42,327 bases of DNA from Massilia cavernae (GTDB taxonomy: Bacteria; Pseudomonadota; Gammaproteobacteria; Burkholderiales; Burkholderiaceae_D). Positions 1 to 7,974 of this stretch are shown piece after piece. The position numbers were made by a program, and so were the translations under genes. The notes under the pieces were generated by a model, which worked only from the letters and a program-made list of their open reading frames with translations, ran no database searches and was not told the DNA's origin. Each line of letters starts with the position of its first letter. Position 1 is the first letter of the stretch. The DNA lies in contig NZ_QYUP01000152.1 of assembly GCF_003590855.1 (NCBI RefSeq), positions 1 through 42,327 on the forward strand, given 5' to 3'.

Positions 1-562
1 CCGTCCGGCTCCAGGTCGGTGCGCCGTGCTGGTCGCACACCACGCGCAGCACGTCGCGTTCCTGCCCGAACTCGAGCATCGTACGCAGGAAGTTCTTACC
101 GCGCATGCCGTACATCCAGCTGGTGCGCAGGATCAAGTGAGGGATGCCGGCCGCGGCGACCGCCTGTTCAGCCTCGAGCTTGGTGACGCCATAGACATTG
201 ACCGGATTGGCCACGTCGCTTTCCAGGTAGGCGCCCTGCTTGTTGCCATCAAACACGTAATCGGTGGAATACTGGACCATGGCGGCGCCCAGCTTGCGCG
301 CCTCGTCCGCCATGACGGCGGGCGCCTCCGCGTTGATGCGGCGCGCCACGGCCGGCTCGGTTTCCGCCTGGTCTACCGCCGTGTATGCCGCCGCATTGAC
401 GACCAGGCCGGGGCGGACGGCGCGGATCACCGCGCGCACCTGCGCCAGGTCGGCCAGGTCCATCTGCGCACGTCCGGGCGCGACGACCTCGCCCAGCCCC
501 TGCAGGCTGCGCTGCAGCTCGTAGCCAAGCTGTCCGCTACCGCCGGTCAGCAATATCTTCAT
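1..562 (-). CDS. rfbD: dTDP-4-dehydrorhamnose reductase, left (inverted) copy, 3' end missing
   Basis: This is the start of an RfbD/RmlD reductase, which uses NAD(P)H to make dTDP-L-rhamnose in the last step of the pathway. The ATG at 562 overlaps the rfbC stop. The visible part holds the Rossmann motif TGGSGQLG (residues 6-13) and the catalytic YGVTK (124-128). The frame is open for 187 codons to the window edge. Unlike the right copy, it reads through the A-Y-L-E-S-D stretch, because it has CC where the right copy has one C. It lies in the probable fold-back arm, so it is best seen as the better-read version of the same gene and not as a second locus. Confidence 0.75.
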   Translation of the reverse strand, partial: MKILLTGGSGQLGYELQRSLQGLGEVVAPGRAQMDLADLAQVRAVIRAVRPGLVVNAAAYTAVDQAETEPAVARRINAEAPAVMADEARKLGAAMVQYSTDYVFDGNKQGAYLESDVANPVNVYGVTKLEAEQAVAAAGIPHLILRTSWMYGMRGKNFLRTMLEFGQERDVLRVVCDQHGAPTWSRT

Positions 563-1103
563 GCGAATACTTCGGCGTCGGCAAGCAGCACGCCATGGCT
601 GTCCTTGCCGGAAAGCATAGGCTCGCCAGACAGCGGCCAGTCGATGGCGAGTTCGGGATCGTTCCACAGGATCGAGCGTTCATGCTCGGGCGACCAGTAA
701 TCGGTGGTCTTGTACAGGCATTCGGCGCTGTCGCTGGTGACCACGAAGCCGTGCGCGAAACCCGGCGGCACCCACAGCTGGCGGCAATTCTCGGCCGACA
801 GCTCGACGCCGATCCAGCGGCCGAAAAATGGCGAGGAGCGACGGATATCCACCACCACGTCGAAAATCGCGCCGTGGATAACCCTGATCAGTTTTCCCTG
901 CGGCTGGCGGATCTGGTAATGCAAGCCGCGCAGGACATTCCTGGCGGAGCGCGAGTGATTATCCTGCACAAAATTTGCGTTCTGGCCGGTCTGTTCGAAA
1001 AACTCGCGCGCATTGTAGCTTTCGTAGAAAAAGCCGCGGCTGTCGCCAAATACCTTCGGCTCAAAGACAGGACTTCCGGCATCGCGGTTGGCGTAGCTTT
1101 CAT
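559..1103 (-). pseudogene. rfbC: dTDP-4-dehydrorhamnose 3,5-epimerase, left (inverted) copy with frameshift
   Basis: This is the mirror image of the intact rfbC at 1464-2009, one base shorter (545 against 546). The loss is near 1068-1070: the intact copy reads CCTGGTCT where this one reads CCTGTCT. The frame is therefore lost after about 12 residues, and the remaining 136 residues are open only from an internal Met. The rest matches the intact copy. The lesion is more likely a sequencing error in the fold-back arm than true gene decay. Confidence 0.85.
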
Positions 1104-1252
1104 TTAGAACACCCTATCGTTGAGGACGCGCAGCAGGTATTGGCCGTAGCCGTTATTCTTCAGGGGTTCGGCCAGCTTGGCCAGCGCGGCGGCGTCGATA
1201 TAACCCTTGCGGTAAGCCATTTCTTCAGGCACGGCCACCTTCAGGCCCTGGC
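1104..1252 (-). pseudogene. rmlA: Glucose-1-phosphate thymidylyltransferase, C-terminal fragment, left copy
   Basis: This fragment encodes the last part of RmlA/RfbA, from about QGLKVAVPEEMAYRKG to the terminal LRVLNDRVF, followed by TAA. It abuts rfbC as in the usual rmlA-rmlC-rmlD order. The coding sequence stops at the inversion junction near 1252, with no catalytic N-terminal domain. It is an exact mirror of the right-hand fragment and is probably artefactual. Confidence 0.8.
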
Positions 1253-1463
1253 TCGATACCGGTACCACGAATCGCTGCTGGAAGCGTCGCAATTCATCGC
1301 GACGATCGAAAAACGCCAGGGCCTGAAGGTGGCCGTGCCTGAAGAAATGGCTTACCGCAAGGGTTATATCGACGCCGCCGCGCTGGCCAAGCTGGCCGAA
1401 CCCCTGAAGAATAACGGCTACGGCCAATACCTGCTGCGCGTCCTCAACGATAGGGTGTTCTAA
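1249..1463 (+). pseudogene. rmlA: Glucose-1-phosphate thymidylyltransferase, C-terminal fragment, right copy
   Basis: RmlA converts glucose-1-phosphate and dTTP to dTDP-glucose, the first step to dTDP-rhamnose. Only the C-terminus is present, starting at the family motif W-L-D-T-G (TGG at 1249) and running through HESLLEASQFIATIEKRQGL to LNDRVF and a TAA just before rfbC. The T-H-E stretch needs ACCCAC but the window has ACCAC near 1266, so one C is missing and the frame breaks. The upstream part of the gene is absent because the sequence folds back there. Confidence 0.82.
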
Positions 1464-2566
1464 ATGAAAGCTACGCCAACCGCGATGCCGGAAGTCCTGG
1501 TCTTTGAGCCGAAGGTATTTGGCGACAGCCGCGGCTTTTTCTACGAAAGCTACAATGCGCGCGAGTTTTTCGAACAGACCGGCCAGAACGCAAATTTTGT
1601 GCAGGATAATCACTCGCGCTCCGCCAGGAATGTCCTGCGCGGCTTGCATTACCAGATCCGCCAGCCGCAGGGAAAACTGATCAGGGTTATCCACGGCGCG
1701 ATTTTCGACGTGGTGGTGGATATCCGTCGCTCCTCGCCATTTTTCGGCCGCTGGATCGGCGTCGAGCTGTCGGCCGAGAATTGCCGCCAGCTGTGGGTGC
1801 CGCCGGGTTTCGCGCACGGCTTCGTGGTCACCAGCGACAGCGCCGAATGCCTGTACAAGACCACCGATTACTGGTCGCCCGAGCATGAACGCTCGATCCT
1901 GTGGAACGATCCCGAACTCGCCATCGACTGGCCGCTGTCTGGCGAGCCTATGCTTTCCGGCAAGGACAGCCATGGCGTGCTGCTTGCCGACGCCGAAGTA
2001 TTCGCATGAAGATATTGCTGACCGGCGGTAGCGGACAGCTTGGCTACGAGCTGCAGCGCAGCCTGCAGGGGCTGGGCGAGGTCGTCGCGCCCGGACGTGC
2101 GCAGATGGACCTGGCCGACCTGGCGCAGGTGCGCGCGGTGATCCGCGCCGTCCGCCCCGGCCTGGTCGTCAATGCGGCGGCATACACGGCGGTAGACCAG
2201 GCGGAAACCGAGCCGGCCGTGGCGCGCCGCATCAACGCGGAGGCGCCCGCCGTCATGGCGGACGAGGCGCGCAAGCTGGGCGCCGCCATGGTCCAGTATT
2301 CCACCGATTACGTGTTTGATGGCAACAAGCAGGGCGCCTACTGGAAAGCGACGTGGCCAATCCGGTCAATGTCTATGGCGTCACCAAGCTCGAGGCTGAA
2401 CAGGCGGTCGCCGCGGCCGGCATCCCTCACTTGATCCTGCGCACCAGCTGGATGTACGGCATGCGCGGTAAGAACTTCCTGCGTACGATGCTCGAGTTCG
2501 GGCAGGAACGCGACGTGCTGCGCGTGGTGTGCGACCAGCACGGCGCACCGACCTGGAGCCGGACGG
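1315..2566. repeat. Right arm of the large inverted repeat
   Basis: This arm mirrors 1-1252. It continues into unique sequence (the rest of rfbD, then an IS66 element), so it is probably the genuine chromosomal copy. The spacer and the bases just before it encode the RmlA motif W-L-D-T-G on the forward strand, which ties the spacer to this arm. Confidence 0.93.
1464..2009 (+). CDS. rfbC: dTDP-4-dehydrorhamnose 3,5-epimerase
   Basis: RmlC/RfbC epimerises C3 and C5 of dTDP-4-keto-6-deoxyglucose in dTDP-L-rhamnose synthesis in the cytosol. It has 181 residues, the usual length for this cupin enzyme. The family signature includes [10 protein letters not shown] with the catalytic His near residue 62, and CLYKTTDYW with the catalytic Tyr near 131. 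The ATG directly follows the rmlA stop, and its TGA overlaps the rfbD ATG, so translation is probably coupled. This is the intact one of the two mirrored copies. Confidence 0.95.
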   Translation: MKATPTAMPEVLVFEPKVFGDSRGFFYESYNAREFFEQTGQNANFVQDNHSRSARNVLRGLHYQIRQPQGKLIRVIHGAIFDVVVDIRRSSPFFGRWIGVELSAENCRQLWVPPGFAHGFVVTSDSAECLYKTTDYWSPEHERSILWNDPELAIDWPLSGEPMLSGKDSHGVLLADAEVFA

Positions 2567-2858
2567 TGGCGGACACCACCGCCTTGCTGCTGGCGCACGT
2601 GCATGCCGGCGGGAGCGCCGGGTGGGACGCGCACGGCGGCATCTATCACCTCAGCAGCCAGGGCGAGGCCAGCTGGTGCGAATTCACGCAAGCGATGTCG
2701 ATATCGCCGGACTGGAGTGCCGGGTCACGCCGATCACCGCCGCCGAGTATGGCGCACCCGCACGCCGCCCCCGCAATTCGCGGCTGGATACCGGAAAGCT
2801 TGGGGCGATCTGCCGCCTGCCGCACTGGCGTGAAGCGCTGGCGCTGTGCATGACCTAG
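2006..2858 (+). pseudogene. rfbD: dTDP-4-dehydrorhamnose reductase, right copy with two frameshifts
   Basis: RfbD reduces dTDP-4-keto-L-rhamnose to dTDP-L-rhamnose. The ATG overlaps the rfbC stop. The protein runs in three successive frames: residues 1-112 with TGGSGQLG, then from V-A-N-P-V-N onward with YGVTK and RTSWMYG, then a C-terminus beginning near DVDIAGLECRVTPI and ending LPHWREALALCMT. The first break, near 2342, is a lost C (TACTGG here, TACCTGG in the left copy). The second is near 2690. The left copy is intact at the first site, so at least that break looks like a sequence error. The real gene is probably functional. Confidence 0.88.
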
Positions 2859-2934
2859 CTGCTGCTGCCGGTTCAATATTCCAAATGTAAATAACCTCGG
2901 CATGGCCCGATGATCCGGGCACAATCGTTGGTTG

Positions 2935-2942
2935 CCAGAAAC
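2935..2942. repeat. Target site duplication, left, IS66 copy 1
   Basis: CCAGAAAC occurs directly before the left inverted repeat and again at 4723-4730 directly after the right one. Eight bases is the usual IS66 target duplication. Confidence 0.92.
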
Positions 2943-3014
2943 GTAACTATTCAGCCTGAATGAACACGGCAATGAGCAGTTGTAAACTATTGGCTATTGC
3001 CGCATCATGTCGGC

Positions 3015-4422
3015 ATGCCACCGAAACCGCCTCGTCCGACCTCACGCAGCTGTCCGATACCGACAAGGATCGTCTCATCGACGTGCTCTTTGCACGCATG
3101 GATGCGCTTGAGGCAAAGCTGGGAATGAACAGCCAGAATTCGAGCAAGCCACCATCCTCGGATGGACTGGCCAAGAAGCAGAAGACTAGCTCGTTGCGCG
3201 GCAAGTCTGGCAAGGCGGTTGGCGGCCAACCGGGCCATAAAGGCAGTACACTCAAGCGGGTGGCCGAGCCCACCAGTACGAAGGATTATCCGCCGCCGTC
3301 GCATTGCAACCGCTGCCACAGTGCGCTGGCGCTCGAACAGGCGCAGGTGCTGGAGCGCCGCCAGGTATTCGATGTGCCTGCGATGAGCTTCGAGTGGTGG
3401 AACACCGTGTCTACACGGTGGTCTGCGCCTGCGGTCAGCGGCACGACAGCGTATTCCCGGCTGCGGTCGGCGACCTTGCGCAATACGGCCCGAACGTGCG
3501 CGCACTGGGCGTGCATCTGACCCAGGGCCAGATGCTGCCATATGCCGCGCCGCCGAGTTGATTGGCGAGATGACGGGCTTGTCTGTGTCGCCAGCAACCC
3601 TGCTTGCCTGGGTTGGCGAAGCGAGCCTGGCCCTGCAGGGTACAGCCGACCTGATAGCGCGGCAATTGCACCACGCGCCAGTGCTGTGCGCCGACGAATC
3701 GGGCTTGCGCGTGGATGGCAAACTGCACTGGATGCATGTGGCGGCCACGGCGGAACTGACCTGGTATGGCATGCACGCAAAGCGCGGCCTGGATGCCATC
3801 GTCGCGCATGGCATTCTCCCCAAACGCATCGGCGTTCTGGTGCATGATTGCTGGGCCCCTTACTGGAAACTCGACGATGGCCTGCATGCCTTGTGCAATG
3901 CCCATCTCCTTCGAGAACTGGTGTATGCGCAGGAAGTGACTGGCCAGCAATGGCCGACCGCCATGACGGAACTGCTGCTCAACGCCCAACGACTGAGCGC
4001 GGCGGCGCGACAGCAGGGCCGGCCATTTGATGCCGATGCCATCGCCGCCTTCACCATCGTCTACAACGACATCGTGCGCCAAGGGGAGCAATTGAACCCT
4101 CCCCAACTCAAACCAGACGGATCATCCGGTCGCTGCAAGCAATCCGACGCCTATAACTTGCTGCGCCGCTTCCGGCTGCACGCCGATGCTATCTTGCGCT
4201 TCATCGCCGATCCGACCGTCCCGTTCTCCAACAATATTGCCGAGCGGGCCGTCCGCATGCCCAAGGTCAAACAAAAATATCGGGATGCTTCCGCACCATT
4301 GCCGGCGCCGACAATTTCTGCATCATTCGCTCCTGCCTCGACACGCTACGCAACAGGGGCACAGCATGCTGGAAGTGCTACGCCGCGCATTTACTGGCGA
4401 TCCGATCATGCCAGCTGCGTAG
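3015..4422 (+). pseudogene. tnpC: IS66 TnpC transposase, frameshifted copy
   Basis: This corresponds to the intact transposase at 30225-31637. It starts at the MPPKPPRP Met and ends at the shared P-A-A stop. Compared with the intact copy it has lost one base at about 3037 (CCC to CC), 3392 (GG to G), 3544 (CCC to CC), 4276 (six A to five) and 4352 (AAA to AA). All DDE regions can still be read in pieces: CADESGLRV, VHDCWAPY and NNIAERAVRMP. All five losses shorten homopolymers, so sequencing error is likely. True decay cannot be excluded, because there are also real substitutions between the copies. Confidence 0.88.
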
Positions 4423-4454
4423 CGGCCGAACAGTTAACAATCGCATTCAATACC

Positions 4455-4714
4455 ATGGCCCGAAGCGCAAACTGACCGTCGCCCAGAAGAGGGAGAAGGC
4501 ACAGTTCATGACTATCTTCATCAACGGAAAACAAAGGCGGGTACGTCGTCCGGTCCTGATCGATGGCCTGGATCCCGATGAGTTCTACTTGCGAAATGCC
4601 GATTCGATCGCGCTGCATCAAGACGGCCTGTGGGAATGCATAGCTGAGGCCGAACAAGGCGACATCGCGTTCACCGATGCGGATGACGCGGATTGCTTTG
4701 GCCATTCAGGCTGA
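4455..4714 (+). pseudogene. IS66-associated small protein, frameshifted copy
   Basis: This is the homologue of the 87-residue frame at 29929-30192. Four bases (AAAC) are missing just after the start, so ATG 4455 leads to an early stop. From the internal ATG at 4508 a 68-residue frame stays open to a TGA inside the right inverted repeat. Its core (MTIFINGKQRRVRRPVLIDG) and tail (ADCFGHSG) are kept. The function is unknown. An internal start at 4508 might still give a product. Confidence 0.6.
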
Positions 4715-4722
4715 ACAGTTAC

Positions 4723-4730
4723 CCAGAAAC
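4723..4730. repeat. Target site duplication, right, IS66 copy 1
   Basis: CCAGAAAC here is identical to 2935-2942. Confidence 0.92.
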
Positions 4731-4906
4731 AATAGTGATTACCAGTTGGTCTATACAGAGTTATTGCGGCTGGGGTTATTGTCCCCAATCCGGTACAATC
4801 ACGGCAATAGCGGGCAGGCAAATGCCCGCGTCATTCGAACTCCAGTTGCGCACGGCGGGGCACACGAGCCTGTCGGAAATGTCGTCATTAGAATAATAAG
4901 ATAATA

Positions 4907-6001
4907 ATGTTTTCTTTCCTCGTGAGTTTCGTCGCCTCCGCCCTGCTGACCCTTCTTGTAATCAAGCAGGCAAAGCTGCACGGTCCCGCCCTCGATTCCG
5001 ACTTCCTTGGCGTCCAGAAGGTGCATTCGCACGAGGTGGCGCGCATTGGCGGGCTTCCCATCTTTCTGGCGGTGCTGACCAGCGCCTGCATTTCGGTGTG
5101 GCGCGTGCCGCAGATGGCGCAATGGGTATTGGCGCTAATGCTGTGTTCCTCGCTTGCTTTCATCGGCGGTATCGTCGAGGACTATACGGGGAATGTCAGC
5201 GCGCTGCGCCGCCTGATATTGACCATGGCGGCCGCACTGCTCGGTTATTTCCTGCTCGACGCCAAGCTGGCGCGCCTGGATACGCCATTCGGCGTATTCG
5301 TGTTCGATTATGTCTGGCTGGCGCTGCCGGTCACCGTGCTGGCGGTCGCCGGTATTGCGAATGCGGTCAATATCATCGACGGGTTCAATGGCCTGGCCAG
5401 CGTCGTTACCATATGCATGTTAATTTCGCTGGCTTATGTCGCATTCCAGGTCGGCGATGTGTTTGTGCTGGTGGCCGCACTGATGGTGGCGGGCGCCACA
5501 GCCGGGTTCCTGATATGGAATTACCCGGTCGGGCTTATCTTCCTGGGCGACGGCGGCGCCTATTTCATTGGCTTCATGCTGGGCGAACTGGCGCTGCTGC
5601 TGGTGATGCGCAATCCCGAGGTGTCGACCTGGTACGCGGCGCTGCTGCTGATTTATCCCGCTTTCGAAACGATATTCTCGGCCTATCGCCGCATGTTTGT
5701 GCGCGGCAAATCCCCGGCAATGCCGGACGGTATCCACTTGCATAGCCTGATTTTCCGGCGCATTGTGCAATGGGCGGTAGGTCGAAAAGAAGCGCGCGCG
5801 CTGATGCGCCGCAATTCGCTAACATCGCCCTACCTGTGGACGTTCTCCCTGATGGCGGTTATCCCGGCCACGGTGTTCTGGAAGAGTACCGGCATTTTGA
5901 TTTGTTTCTGTTTATTGTTCGTTATCAGCTACATCTGGTTGTATGCGCGTATTGTTCGATTCAAGTCACCGCGCTGGTTGATTATGTACAGGAAGGACTA
6001 G
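4907..6001 (+). CDS. WecA/MraY-family polyprenyl-phosphate sugar-1-phosphate transferase
   Basis: The protein (364 residues) belongs to the family that transfers a sugar-1-phosphate from a UDP-sugar to undecaprenyl phosphate. This starts O-antigen or exopolysaccharide synthesis at the inner membrane. It has about ten hydrophobic segments and the family loops: HSHEVARIGGLP (about 40-51), GGIVEDYTG (87-95), the acidic NAVNIIDGFNGLA (152-164), FLGDGGAY (212-219) and DGIHLHS (274-280). The last corresponds to the HIHH-like sugar-recognition loop, with Ser in place of the final His. The gene lies downstream of the rhamnose genes, separated from them by the IS66 element. The exact sugar cannot be told, so no symbol is given. 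Confidence 0.88.
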   Translation: MFSFLVSFVASALLTLLVIKQAKLHGPALDSDFLGVQKVHSHEVARIGGLPIFLAVLTSACISVWRVPQMAQWVLALMLCSSLAFIGGIVEDYTGNVSALRRLILTMAAALLGYFLLDAKLARLDTPFGVFVFDYVWLALPVTVLAVAGIANAVNIIDGFNGLASVVTICMLISLAYVAFQVGDVFVLVAALMVAGATAGFLIWNYPVGLIFLGDGGAYFIGFMLGELALLLVMRNPEVSTWYAALLLIYPAFETIFSAYRRMFVRGKSPAMPDGIHLHSLIFRRIVQWAVGRKEARALMRRNSLTSPYLWTFSLMAVIPATVFWKSTGILICFCLLFVISYIWLYARIVRFKSPRWLIMYRKD

Positions 6002-6078
6002 CATTTGATCGGAAATGTAGTATATTGCGACAATTGGTGATATTTCATTTATTCGTTCAAACCCACAACTAAGGAACC

Positions 6079-6393
6079 ATGATGGATCTGTCAAATATGT
6101 CCGTTGGTGATTTGCGTAACCTGCAGGAGCAAATCAAGCAGGAAATGAAGAAGCGCGAACACCAGGAAGTCGCGAAAGCGCGTGAACAAATCATGGCAAT
6201 CGCCCAAAGCGTGGGCGTTCCCCTGAAAGACCTGATTGCCACCGGAGCACGCGGCGGTAAAACGGGCAGCGTGGCGGTGCGCTATCGCCACCCTGACAAT
6301 TCGGCGCAACAATGGACCGGCCGCGGCCGCCAGCCGAAATGGGTCAAGGAGTGGGTCGAAGGCGGCAAGTCGCTGGACAAGCTGCGCGTCTGA
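6079..6393 (+). CDS. H-NS family nucleoid-structuring protein
   Basis: This 104-residue protein has the two-part layout of H-NS: a charged coiled-coil oligomerisation segment (about 3-42) and a C-terminal DNA-binding domain. The domain carries the core minor-groove motif in TGRGRQPKW (80-88), which binds AT-rich DNA, followed by the usual WVEGGKSLDKL tail. AAGGAA stands just before the ATG. The family silences AT-rich, often foreign DNA. The AT-rich intergenic stretches at 25.1-25.5 and 31.8-32.5 kb would be natural targets, but that is inference. Confidence 0.93.
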   Translation: MMDLSNMSVGDLRNLQEQIKQEMKKREHQEVAKAREQIMAIAQSVGVPLKDLIATGARGGKTGSVAVRYRHPDNSAQQWTGRGRQPKWVKEWVEGGKSLDKLRV

Positions 6394-6406
6394 TCCCGGC
6401 CCGAAT

Positions 6407-6457
6407 GTAGCGGCGAGAGCTGCGGGCGCAATTCCCAAGCGCCCCGCTTGCCGCTAC
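6407..6457. repeat. Long imperfect hairpin between hns and the phosphomannomutase gene
   Basis: GTAGCGGC (6407-6414) pairs with GCCGCTAC (6450-6457). Inside, GCGGGCGC pairs with GCGCCCCGC with one bulged base. No T-run follows, so it is not a standard intrinsic terminator. It overlaps the predicted promoter at 6432-6460 and might act as a terminator for hns, an RNA structure or a protein site. Confidence 0.6.
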
Positions 6458-6460
6458 AAT
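6432..6460 (+). promoter_or_regulatory. Candidate sigma-70 promoter for the phosphomannomutase-waaC-waaA genes
   Basis: TTCCCA (6432-6437) and TACAAT (6455-6460) are separated by 17 bases. The -10 matches 5 of 6 and the -35 matches 4 of 6 of the consensus. It lies about 120 bases before the gene start at 6583. Confidence 0.4.
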
Positions 6461-6582
6461 ATGATGTGTTCCATTCAATCCAACTCCCCCAGGCTTACGA
6501 CGGTTTTCCTCCAGCGTCGCCGGTTTCCAGGCCGGGGCGGCCGGGCCGATCGCGCCACGCTCATTCAAGGTAAAAAAACAAC

Positions 6583-7965
6583 ATGGTTTCCCTTTCCAAG
6601 ACGATTTTCAAAGCCTATGACATCCGCGGCGTCATCGGCAGCACCCTCGACGAGGGCGTGGCGCGCCAGATCGGCCACGCCTTCGGCAAGGCGGCGCTGG
6701 CCAAGGGCGAGCGCAAGGTGGTGATCGGCCGCGACGGCCGCCTGTCCGGTCCCGGCCTGTCCGCGGCGCTGGCCGCCGGCCTGCAGGAAGCCGGCGTCGA
6801 CGTGATCGACCTGGGCATGGTGGCGACCCCGATGGTCTACTTCGGCACCAATGTGCTGGGAGCGGCGTCGGGCATCATGGTCACCGGCAGCCACAACCCG
6901 CCGGATTACAATGGTTTCAAGATGGTGCTGGCCGGCGAAGCGATCCACGGAGAGACCATCCAGGCGCTGTACCACGCCATCGCCGCCGGCGATTTCGCCG
7001 CCGCGGCCACCGCGGGCAGCTACAGCACCCATGACATCCGCGCCGAATACATCGAGCGCATCGTGGGCGACGTGAAGATTTCGCGCCCGATGAAGATCGC
7101 GGTCGATTGCGGCAACGGCGTGGCCGGCGCCTTCGCGGGCGAGCTTTACCGCGGCATGGGCTGCGACGTGATCGAACTGTTCTGCGAAGTGGACGGCACC
7201 TTCCCGAACCACCACCCTGACCCTGCCCATCCCGAAAACCTGCAGGACCTGATCCGCTGCCTGCAGGAGACCGACGCCGAGATCGGCCTGGCCTTCGACG
7301 GCGACGGCGACCGCCTGGGCGTGGTGACCAAGGACGGCCAGATCATCTATCCCGACCGCCAGATGATGCTGTTCGCGGCCGACGTCCTGTCGCGCAACGC
7401 CGGCGCCGAGATCCTGTACGACGTGAAATGCACCCGCCACCTGGCGCCGTGGATCGCGAAGCACGGCGGCAAGCCGCTGATGTGGAAGACCGGCCACTCG
7501 CTGGTCAAGGCCAAGCTGCGCGAAACCGGCGCACCGCTGGGCGGTGAGATGAGCGGCCATATCTTCTTCAAGGACCGCTGGTACGGCTTCGACGACGGCC
7601 TGTACGCCGGCGCGCGCCTGCTCGAGCTGCTGACCCGCGTGCAAGATCCGTCGGCGCTGATGAACGCCTTGCCGCAGTCCGACAGCACGCCGGAACTGCA
7701 TCTGCACCTGAAGGAAGGCGAGAACGTCGAGCTGATCGAGAAGCTGCGCAGCGGCGCCACCTTCGAAGGCTCGGACAGCATCAACACCATCGACGGCCTG
7801 CGCGTCGAGTACCCGGACGGCTTCGGCCTGGCGCGCTCGTCGAACACCACCCCGGTGGTCGTGATGCGCTTCGAAGCCGAGACGCCGGAAGCGCTGGCGC
7901 GCATCCAGGGCGACTTCCGCCGCGTGATCGTGGCGGCCAAGCCCGACGCCAAGCTGCCGTTCTAA
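6583..7965 (+). CDS. Phosphomannomutase/phosphoglucomutase
   Basis: This 460-residue enzyme of the alpha-D-phosphohexomutase superfamily (AlgC/ManB type) interconverts hexose 6- and 1-phosphates in the cytosol, feeding GDP-mannose and UDP- or dTDP-glucose synthesis. Visible are the active-site phosphoserine loop TGSHNP (Ser about 103), the metal loop DGDGDR (239-244), the sugar-specificity motif GEMSGH (321-326) and the phosphate-binding end RSSNTTP. The length is typical. waaC follows after 9 bases, so the two are probably co-transcribed. It suits the neighbouring surface-sugar genes. Whether mannose or glucose is the main substrate cannot be read from sequence. Confidence 0.94.
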   Translation: MVSLSKTIFKAYDIRGVIGSTLDEGVARQIGHAFGKAALAKGERKVVIGRDGRLSGPGLSAALAAGLQEAGVDVIDLGMVATPMVYFGTNVLGAASGIMVTGSHNPPDYNGFKMVLAGEAIHGETIQALYHAIAAGDFAAAATAGSYSTHDIRAEYIERIVGDVKISRPMKIAVDCGNGVAGAFAGELYRGMGCDVIELFCEVDGTFPNHHPDPAHPENLQDLIRCLQETDAEIGLAFDGDGDRLGVVTKDGQIIYPDRQMMLFAADVLSRNAGAEILYDVKCTRHLAPWIAKHGGKPLMWKTGHSLVKAKLRETGAPLGGEMSGHIFFKDRWYGFDDGLYAGARLLELLTRVQDPSALMNALPQSDSTPELHLHLKEGENVELIEKLRSGATFEGSDSINTIDGLRVEYPDGFGLARSSNTTPVVVMRFEAETPEALARIQGDFRRVIVAAKPDAKLPF

Positions 7966-7974
7966 GGGCCGGCG

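Larger units (their letters stand above)
1..1252. repeat. Left arm of a large inverted repeat (probable fold-back artefact)
   Basis: This arm is the reverse complement of 1315-2566 apart from single-base indels. The mirrored landmarks are rfbC start 1103 against 1464, rfbD start 562 against 2006, and base 1 against 2566. A 62-base unique spacer (1253-1314) lies between the arms. The arm begins exactly at the window edge, and the only differences noticed are one-base losses. An assembly or amplification chimera is therefore more likely than a real duplication. Confidence 0.93.
2943..4722 (+). mobile_element. IS66-family insertion sequence, copy 1 (1780 bp)
   Basis: The ends are inverted repeats of about 20 bp (GTAACTATTCAGCCTGAATG at the left; GTAACTGTTCAGCCTGAATG read inward from the right). 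The element is flanked by the 8-bp duplication CCAGAAAC. It holds a TnpC-type transposase and a small downstream frame but no tnpA or tnpB, as in the ISBst12-like subgroup. It lies between rfbD and the wecA-like gene. It is nearly the same as the element at 29921-31709 but is inverted relative to it and carries several one-base losses. Confidence 0.95.

Noticed and set aside
1..1314. Hairpin telomere of a linear replicon
   Set aside because: A covalently closed end would read as a palindrome with almost no spacer and no gene sequence continuing through it. Here a 62-base coding spacer separates the arms, and the genes are ordinary chromosomal ones.
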